From positions 1-20,858 of the forward strand of contig JALSIL010000212.1 in assembly GCA_026990095.1 (NCBI GenBank): a stretch of 20,858 nucleotides of DNA, read 5' to 3'. A program made the translations under genes and the position numbers. Of this stretch, positions 15,682 through 20,858 are shown piece by piece. Every line of letters starts with the position of its first letter. Position 1 is the first letter of the stretch. The stretch is from Lysobacterales bacterium (GTDB lineage: Bacteria > Pseudomonadota > Gammaproteobacteria > Xanthomonadales > Marinicellaceae). The notes under the pieces are model-generated. The model saw only the letters and a list, made by a program, of their open reading frames with translations, was not told where the DNA came from and made no database searches.

Positions 15682-15780
15682 AACTCAAGAAAATAGAATT
15701 TTGTTTTAAAGGATTTTTAAATAACCATTTTGTCACTTGATTAGGTTACAATAAAAAAAAACTGTAAGCAAAGTGATAAT

Positions 15781-17709
15781 ATGTTAACAATATCTGCATT
15801 TTTAAAACTCCTAAAAGAATCTTTTAGAGACCTTTTACCGATAATTCTAGTTATTCTATTTTTTCAGCTGGCTATTATTCAAGCAATTCCTAATAGCTGG
15901 GAAAATACTGCCATAGGATTGTTTATTGTGGGCATTGGTTTAGCAATTTTTTTGCTTGGACTTGAGGTTGGAATTTTTCCAGTTGGTGAAGGGCTAGCAA
16001 GAGATTTTGCTAACAAAGGTTCAACTTTCTGGATAATATTATTTACCTTTATGATTGGCTTTGGCACTACCGTGGCAGAGCCTGCACTATTGGTGATTGC
16101 TGATAAAGCCTCATTTGTTAGTAATGGCCGAATTGACTCCTTTACATTACGTATGGTGGTAGCACTGTCGGTTGGTTTTGCAATCGTGCTTGGTGTTTGG
16201 CGGATTATCAAAGGTCACCCCATCCATTATTATATTATTTTAGGTTATGTTTTAGTGGTTGCTGCAACAGTATTTGCTCCTTCTGAAATTATCGGGCTTG
16301 CCTATGATTTGGGTGGTGTAACCACTTCAACAATTACCGTTCCTCTTGTTGCTGCTTTGGGTATTGGGCTGGCATCGACAATTGAGGGTAGAAATCCAAT
16401 ACTTGATGGTTTTGGATTAATCGCTTTTGCCTCATTAACGCCAATGATTTTTGTTCAGTTTTATGGAATTTATGTTTATGAATTTGTAGAAGTTGTCGAA
16501 TTTGTTGGACCTATTAGCCATCAACTTGGCGTTTCTACTTCAACTGGTTTCGAATTTGATATTACTAGCTTACTTCAAGGTATTCTTAATATTATTTTTG
16601 ATGTTTTACCCATATTAGCAGTTATTTTCTTTTTTCAATATATTGTACTAAAAAAGAAAATTAAAAATTTGAAAGAAGTCATTATTGGTTTTGGTCTGGT
16701 TATTTTTGGACTCTATGCCTTTGTACTAGGCTTAGAAATGGGTTTGTTCAGTTTAGGTGAGACTATGGCATTCCAACTCACTCAACAAAACAATAATTTT
16801 ATTATCTACTCATTTGCTTTTGCCATTGGTTTTTCGACAACTATGGCAGAACCCTCATTGATAGCCATTGCAAAAAAAGCCCAAGAAATTAGTGATGACA
16901 GAGTTAATAGTTTTGTGTTGCGTTTATTTGTCGCCTTTGGAGTAGCTGTTGGTATTGCTTTAGGTGCTTATCGCATTGTTAATGGCGGTGAGATTGTGTA
17001 TTATATTGTGATTGGGTATTTGTCGGTTATATTTCTTACTTTTATGTCTCCAAAATACATTATACCAATTGCCTACGACAGTGGTGGAGTCACCACTTCA
17101 ACGGTAACAGTGCCACTTGTTGCTGCTCTTGGTTTAGGTCTTGCCACTAACATAGCTGGGAGAGATCCACTTATTGACGGGTTTGGTCTAATTGCATTTG
17201 CCTCTTTATTCCCAATTCTTACCGTTATGATTTACGGCATTGTGGTTGACAAAATTGGCGTTAAAGGCAAAAAAGAATTATTGGAGATAAAGTTGGGCGA
17301 ACTTCGTTACGCACTTGCCGATGCTAATAATATGAAATTAGCAACAGTTAATATTCAAGATACTGATAAAAGGCACTCGTTTAAAGCCCTTTTTTCGACT
17401 GTGCATGTCATTGTTCCTAAACACAAAGAAGAAAAGGCATTGTTGGCAGCTAAACAAGCAGGAGCAACGGGGGTTACCATTATGGATGCACATGGAATGG
17501 GTTTAAAAGAAATGTCCAATTTTTATAACCGTCTACATAGTGGGAACACTGATGTCCATTTAATGTTTATCACTTTAAATAAACGGGTGGATAAAATGGT
17601 GCAAATAATAATGCTAGAACTTGATATTGTTGGAGAAGGTGCCGGCATTATTTATTCTCAACCTATTACGCATGTTAAGGGTCTTACTTTAGCTCTTGAA
17701 GACCTTTAA
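15781..17709 (+). CDS. DUF1538-DUF1538-PII-like fusion membrane protein (probable cation/H+ antiporter)
   Basis: The 642-residue protein contains two homologous membrane halves, about 15-235 and 265-485. Each has LGLExGxF, an IGFxTTxAEPxL motif, GGVTTST(I/V)TVPLVAALG and DGFGLIAFASL. This is a tandem DUF1538 protein. A soluble C-terminal domain (about 532-642) has the PII-like pattern: a beta strand STVHVIVP, a KALLAAKQAGATGVTIMDAHG helix-strand unit, and a closing strand with E-L-D-I-V-G-E-G. In other bacteria DUF1538 often occurs as two genes (UmpA/UmpB), which I recall being reported as a Na+(K+)/H+ antiporter, sometimes with a separate PII-like gene. Here all three are one chain, suggesting ligand gating. 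The conserved acidic residue in TTxAEP is a candidate ion site. TrkH genes downstream fit a cation role. The start lacks a strong Shine-Dalgarno. Confidence 0.85.
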   Translation: MLTISAFLKLLKESFRDLLPIILVILFFQLAIIQAIPNSWENTAIGLFIVGIGLAIFLLGLEVGIFPVGEGLARDFANKGSTFWIILFTFMIGFGTTVAEPALLVIADKASFVSNGRIDSFTLRMVVALSVGFAIVLGVWRIIKGHPIHYYIILGYVLVVAATVFAPSEIIGLAYDLGGVTTSTITVPLVAALGIGLASTIEGRNPILDGFGLIAFASLTPMIFVQFYGIYVYEFVEVVEFVGPISHQLGVSTSTGFEFDITSLLQGILNIIFDVLPILAVIFFFQYIVLKKKIKNLKEVIIGFGLVIFGLYAFVLGLEMGLFSLGETMAFQLTQQNNNFIIYSFAFAIGFSTTMAEPSLIAIAKKAQEISDDRVNSFVLRLFVAFGVAVGIALGAYRIVNGGEIVYYIVIGYLSVIFLTFMSPKYIIPIAYDSGGVTTSTVTVPLVAALGLGLATNIAGRDPLIDGFGLIAFASLFPILTVMIYGIVVDKIGVKGKKELLEIKLGELRYALADANNMKLATVNIQDTDKRHSFKALFSTVHVIVPKHKEEKALLAAKQAGATGVTIMDAHGMGLKEMSNFYNRLHSGNTDVHLMFITLNKRVDKMVQIIMLELDIVGEGAGIIYSQPITHVKGLTLALEDL

Positions 17710-17721
17710 AGTATAACAACT

Positions 17722-17792
17722 TTCTGATATTTCGAATTGGCGAGGGTGAAAACCCGATTTGAACCGATTTGTGATAGAATTCGAAATCAGAA
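17722..17792 (+). ncRNA. Structured hairpin element (candidate RNA or REP-like repeat)
   Basis: TTCTGAT (17722-17728), a 2-nt bulge and TTCGAATT (17731-17738) pair with AATTCGAA (17778-17785) and ATCAGAA (17786-17792): 15 bp. Inside sits GGGT-GAAA-ACCC (17744-17755), a stem capped by a GNRA-type loop, then a tandem CCGATTTG (17754-17761 and 17764-17771). No U-tract follows, so it is not a standard terminator for the DUF1538 gene. It could be a processed RNA, an mRNA-end stabiliser, a leader element for the following gene, or a small repeat. Confidence 0.5.
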
Positions 17793-17875
17793 TTAAAATT
17801 ACCTAAAATGAAATAACATCGCTTTGTTTTCACTCTCTTAGTTGCCCAAAAAGGCTATTAAACTTCGTATAACTG

Positions 17876-17904
17876 TTGACTTAATAAACAATAAACCTTA
17901 TAAG
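17876..17904 (+). promoter_or_regulatory. Sigma-70 promoter abutting the second RAPP gene
   Basis: TTGACT (17876-17881), a 17-nt spacer and TATAAG (17899-17904) make a good promoter. The expected start point is at or next to 17911, an in-frame ATG, as in the promoter of the first RAPP gene. Confidence 0.65.
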
Positions 17905-17910
17905 ATGATA

Positions 17911-18234
17911 ATGGTTTTCACTGATTCTTCACAACCTCTTAAAAAATACAATTTATCACAGCTAATCTCAAGTGTGTTTGTATTATCATTTGTTTTTTTA
18001 CTGTATAACAATCTTAGTTTAGAAAATAATCCAATTCAAAATGAATTAACGGATCTTTATGAGTTGAACTTTGAGTTTCACGACAATGATGTTGACGATG
18101 ATTCAGCTGCCTGTATACTTTTAACCTTTAATATAAACTTTCTCTGTTTTACTACAGTTTCGAATAATGAAAAAACACACCCGCCAGCCCAATTAACCTT
18201 TCAATACTTATCCCGCGCTCCTCCACTGCCCTAA
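17911..18234 (+). CDS. Second small RAPP-motif protein (CxxC-degenerate paralogue)
   Basis: From ATG 17911 the product is 107 residues: a hydrophobic segment (about 20-31, SSVFVLSFVFLL), an acidic centre (HDNDVDDD), SAACILLTFNINFLCF, and a C-terminal SRAPPLP. Size, hydrophobic start, acidic middle and terminal RAPP match the protein encoded at 15017-15328. Aligning CVQCILS with SAACILL shows the first Cys of the CxxC replaced by Ser. The frame is open further upstream to a TTG at 17842 (130 residues) and has another ATG at 17905, but both lie at or before the predicted transcription start, so 17911 is preferred. No Shine-Dalgarno is seen. A terminator follows the stop directly, so the gene is probably monocistronic. 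Function is unknown; a metal-related role is inferred. Confidence 0.65.
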   Translation: MVFTDSSQPLKKYNLSQLISSVFVLSFVFLLYNNLSLENNPIQNELTDLYELNFEFHDNDVDDDSAACILLTFNINFLCFTTVSNNEKTHPPAQLTFQYLSRAPPLP

Positions 18235-18255
18235 CACTGCTTTTTCGAATTTGAA

Positions 18256-18283
18256 CTCCAACAAATCGAGTTGGAGCTTTTAT
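18256..18283 (+). terminator. Rho-independent terminator after the second RAPP gene
   Basis: CTCCAAC (18256-18262), a 7-nt loop and GTTGGAG (18270-18276) form a perfect 7-bp stem followed by CTTTTATATT. It ends the RAPP transcript and separates it from trkH1. Confidence 0.8.
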
Positions 18284-18344
18284 ATTGCTTAACACTTTTT
18301 ATTTAAAAGAATGAAAATGTTATTTTTTTAATGAGCATTTTGTT

Positions 18345-19841
18345 ATGGATTATCCAAATATTACAATTTCAACAAAACAAATAAAACCTAAGTTTAGTCG
18401 CACAGTTCTGCGTATTATTGGTTTGTTATTAATCATTTCCAGCCTGATTATGCTGCCACCGATAATTATTGGTTATATCTATCAAGATGGTGATATAAAA
18501 CCTTTTCTAGTTGGATTTGTAACATTGTTTAGTTCTGGGAGTGTATTATTATTTACTTATAGAAGTGCTAAGTCTGACTTAAAAATCCGCAGTGGTTTTA
18601 TTGTTGTAGGCTTATCATGGTTAATTATTGGAGGTAGTTGTGCGATTCCGCTTTACTTCTCACACTCTCTTAACTTATCCTTAACTGATGCTCTTTTTGA
18701 GTCCGTTTCAGCTCTAACAACAACGGGTGCCACCATCATTAATCACTTAGATGAACTACCCCACTCACTGCTGTTTTATCGTCAACTACTGCAATGGTTT
18801 GGTGGAATGGGAATTATTGTGTTGGCGATTGCTATTTTGCCCATGTTACGAATTGGTGGAATGCAGATGTTTAAAGCCGAAACGCCAGGTCCAATGAAAG
18901 ACAATAAACTGACTCCTCGCATTACTGAAACCGCTAAATCTTTATGGTATTTATATTTAGGTATTACTTTGCTTTGTGCTTTTGCATTTTATATGGCTGG
19001 CATGAATGGATTTGATGCTATTGGCCATGCATTTTCCACTCTTTCAACTGGAGGCATGTCGACTCATGATGATTCCATGGCCTATTTTGATAATTCATTA
19101 ATAGAATTTATTGCCATGATTTTTATGTTTATTGCCGGCATTAACTTTAGCTCACATTTTATTGCTTGGCGTGCGGCCTCACTCAAACCTTATATTAATG
19201 ACACAGAAATCAAAACTTATGCGAGTATCGTATTGACCTCTATTGTTTTGATTGTTGTGATTTTACTCAGCAATAATTATTACCCTAGTTTATATGAGTC
19301 TATTAGACACGCATCATTCCAAGTCGTTTCTATGATTACAACCACTGGTTTTACTACTAATGATGTTAGCCTAATGCCGAGCTTAGTGCCATTTTTACTT
19401 ATATTACTTGGCACAATGGGTGCATGTGCAGGGTCAACTTCTGGTGGCATTAAAATGATTAGAATTGTCTTACTCAATAAGCTCAGTATTCGAGAGCTGT
19501 ATCGCCTAATCCACCCTCATGCTCAGTTTATTGTCAAGCTTGATGGCAAAACAGTCAATTACCGTGTTTTGGATTCTGTTTCTGCCTTTATGCTGCAATT
19601 TATATTTATCTTAACAATATTTACTATGGTTTTACTCTTTTTCGGTGAAGATTTAACCACCGCAGGAACTTCTGTTTTATCCTCAATTGCCAATATAGGT
19701 CCTGCCTTGGGAACAACACATATTAATTTTGTTGGTTTAGCAGATGGCAGCAAGTGGACTCTTGCACTGGCAATGATTTTTGGTCGATTAGAAATTTTTA
19801 CACTTTTTGTGTTATTGATTCCCGCTTATTGGGAAAGTTAA
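18345..19841 (+). CDS. trkH: TrkH-family potassium uptake transporter, copy 1
   Basis: This inner-membrane K+ channel-like subunit normally works with the cytoplasmic NAD/ATP-binding TrkA. The 498-residue protein (E. coli TrkH 483) has the four pore-loop filter segments TTTGAT (125-130), STGGMS (234-239), TTTGFT (332-337) and NIGPAL (450-455). It also has the gating-loop motif GACAGSTSGGIK (359-370) and the TrkH signature GGMGIIVLAIAILPMLRIGG. All four filter glycines are kept, so it should conduct K+. No trkA is in the window. Translation signals are weak (GAG about 10 nt before the ATG). A close paralogue follows 52 nt downstream. Confidence 0.95.
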   Translation: MDYPNITISTKQIKPKFSRTVLRIIGLLLIISSLIMLPPIIIGYIYQDGDIKPFLVGFVTLFSSGSVLLFTYRSAKSDLKIRSGFIVVGLSWLIIGGSCAIPLYFSHSLNLSLTDALFESVSALTTTGATIINHLDELPHSLLFYRQLLQWFGGMGIIVLAIAILPMLRIGGMQMFKAETPGPMKDNKLTPRITETAKSLWYLYLGITLLCAFAFYMAGMNGFDAIGHAFSTLSTGGMSTHDDSMAYFDNSLIEFIAMIFMFIAGINFSSHFIAWRAASLKPYINDTEIKTYASIVLTSIVLIVVILLSNNYYPSLYESIRHASFQVVSMITTTGFTTNDVSLMPSLVPFLLILLGTMGACAGSTSGGIKMIRIVLLNKLSIRELYRLIHPHAQFIVKLDGKTVNYRVLDSVSAFMLQFIFILTIFTMVLLFFGEDLTTAGTSVLSSIANIGPALGTTHINFVGLADGSKWTLALAMIFGRLEIFTLFVLLIPAYWES

Positions 19842-19859
19842 GCTCTTAAATGATTTAAC

Positions 19860-19887
19860 TTGTGTGAATACTTGTTTTTTATATAAT
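19860..19887 (+). promoter_or_regulatory. Promoter abutting trkH copy 2
   Basis: TTGTGT (19860-19865), a 16-nt spacer and TATAAT (19882-19887, perfect) lie in the 52-nt gap. The ATG at 19894 is exactly 6 nt after the -10 box, so an independent transcript would be leaderless. Read-through from trkH1 is the alternative. Confidence 0.5.
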
Positions 19888-19893
19888 AGATGA

Positions 19894-20858
19894 ATGCAGA
19901 GTTCTTCACAATTTAATGCTCAACAAAATAACAACTCGACCTTTGGGAAAGTTGTCTTAAGAATTATAGGTTTATTGCTTTCGATTGCTAGTTTGTTTAT
20001 GCTTCCTCCAATTGCAATAGGTTATATTTACCAAGATGGCGATGTAAAACCTTTTATTCAAGGATTTTTAACTCTGTTTATATTGGGGTCTTCTCTGCTT
20101 TATGTTTTTCGCAAAGCCAGTAGCGATTTAAATATCCGCAGTGGTTTTATTGTTGTAGGGCTATCGTGGATTATACTTGGAATCAGTGGAGCAATACCTT
20201 TATACTTTGACACCTCACTGAATTTATCGTTAGCTGATTCAATTTTCGAATCAGTTTCTGCCTTGACAACTACAGGGGCGACAATTCTGACTGAATTAGA
20301 TGGCTTACCTCATTCTGTTTTGTTTTACCGACAACTCTTGCAATGGCTAGGTGGGATGGGGATTATTGTGTTGGCGATTGCCATTTTGCCGATGCTACGA
20401 ATTGGTGGCATGCAAATGTTTAAAGCCGAAACCCCAGGCCCGATGAAAGACAATAAATTAACACCGCGAGTTACAGAAACCGCCAAAATGTTGTGGTACA
20501 TTTATCTGGGGCTAACAATCATTTGTGCTTTGGCTTATTATATGGCAGGAATGAACCTGTTTGATGCTGTTTCTCACGCTTTTTCCACCCTAGCTACTGG
20601 TGGCATGTCCACTCACGATGCTTCTATTGCTTATTTTAACAACCCCTTAATTGAATCAATTTGCATGGTTTTTATGATTATTGCAGGCATTAATTTTGCC
20701 TCACACTTTATTGCTTGGCGATCTGCTTCAATGAGAGTTTATTTAAAAGATACTGAAATCAAGGTGTATATCAGCATTATTATCGCTGCTTTGTTTATTA
20801 CTTCGCTCGTTTTAATTATTAATGGCTCTTACCCTTCATTATACGAGTCAATTAGACA
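19894..20858 (+). CDS. trkH: TrkH-family potassium uptake transporter, copy 2 (partial, 3' end outside window)
   Basis: An open frame runs from ATG 19894 to the window end (321 codons). An in-frame TGA directly precedes the ATG, so this is the most upstream start. The product starts MQSSSQFNAQQNNNSTFGKV and then closely follows trkH1: GYIYQDGDVKPF, TTTGAT (first filter), the GGMGIIVLAIAILPMLRIGG signature, ETPGPMKDNKLTP, and STLATGGMSTHD (second filter). Filters 3 and 4 lie beyond the edge. The N-terminal tails of the two copies differ, while the core is highly similar in both protein and DNA, marking a tandem duplication. No Shine-Dalgarno is evident. Confidence 0.93.
   Translation, partial: MQSSSQFNAQQNNNSTFGKVVLRIIGLLLSIASLFMLPPIAIGYIYQDGDVKPFIQGFLTLFILGSSLLYVFRKASSDLNIRSGFIVVGLSWIILGISGAIPLYFDTSLNLSLADSIFESVSALTTTGATILTELDGLPHSVLFYRQLLQWLGGMGIIVLAIAILPMLRIGGMQMFKAETPGPMKDNKLTPRVTETAKMLWYIYLGLTIICALAYYMAGMNLFDAVSHAFSTLATGGMSTHDASIAYFNNPLIESICMVFMIIAGINFASHFIAWRSASMRVYLKDTEIKVYISIIIAALFITSLVLIINGSYPSLYESIR

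Larger units (their letters stand above)
15329..15780. other. 452-bp divergent intergenic region
   Basis: From left to right it holds the RAPP gene promoter, an 8-bp inverted repeat, a 13-bp inverted repeat and the MITE. About 100 nt of A/T-rich leader for the DUF1538 gene follows. No clear promoter for that gene is visible: TTGTCA and TACAAT near 15732-15755 are too close together to pair. No further coding frame is seen. Confidence 0.6.

Noticed and set aside
15732..15755. TTGTCA ... TACAAT as a promoter for the DUF1538 gene
   Set aside because: The two hexamers are only about 11 nt apart, too short for sigma-70.
17722..17792. Possible integron attC site
   Set aside because: The long imperfect stem suggested attC, but no GTTRRRY/RYYYAAC core pair is present at its ends and no cassette array is seen.
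17842..17910. TTG-initiated 130-residue form of the second RAPP protein
   Set aside because: The extra N-terminus spans the TTGACT/TATAAG promoter. The hydrophobic segment lines up with the first RAPP protein when starting at 17911.
1..20858. CRISPR array, tRNA or rRNA genes
   Set aside because: No regularly spaced repeats and no tRNA or rRNA consensus segments were noticed on either strand by eye.

Overview
The window looks like chromosomal DNA of an AT-rich, Gram-negative gammaproteobacterium, probably marine or salt-adapted. Evidence for this is the gene order pdxH-nnr-tsaE-amiB, a NusB tail, a gammaproteobacterial-type AspRS, a TonB-dependent receptor and TrkH porters. An IPTL-CTERM-like surface protein and a kinase/FGE-fold fusion would suit a Marinicella-like lineage, but that placement is a guess.

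Layout. 1-100: end of nusB (+). 206-862: exported protein with an IPTL-CTERM-like tail (+). 932-7445: five leftward genes. pdxH, nnr and tsaE are joined by ATGA overlaps and followed by amiB; ppc comes last and has its own extended -10 promoter. 7533-10019: transmembrane Ser/Thr kinase with an extracytoplasmic FGE/SUMF1-fold domain (+). 10138-12584: aspS and an alpha/beta hydrolase, ATGA-overlapped (+). 12661-14892: ZnuD-like TonB-dependent receptor (-). Upstream of it, 15017-15328 encodes a small protein ending in an RAPP motif (-). 15329-15780: non-coding, holding a 159-bp palindromic MITE-like element with a 5-bp target duplication, nested in an older inverted repeat. 15781-17709: a DUF1538-DUF1538-PII-like fusion membrane protein (+). 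17722-17792: a structured hairpin element. 17905-18234: a second small RAPP protein (+) followed by a clear terminator. 18345-19841 and 19894-end: two tandem TrkH potassium transporters, the second cut by the window edge.

How the parts fit. The left half is housekeeping: cell-wall splitting, tRNA t6A, NAD(P)HX repair, PLP synthesis, anaplerosis and tRNA charging. The right half (12.6-20.9 kb) is the accessory part and seems to deal with metal and cation homeostasis. The ZnuD-like receptor and CxxC/RAPP protein suggest zinc acquisition. The DUF1538/PII fusion and twin TrkH genes suggest Na+/H+ exchange plus K+ uptake.

The most unusual signals are these. Two divergent RAPP paralogues flank the DUF1538 gene. 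Three genes (both RAPP genes and trkH2) share a layout in which the ATG lies exactly 6 nt after the -10 hexamer, pointing to leaderless mRNAs. The MITE and the 17.7-kb hairpin are also unexplained by the genes.
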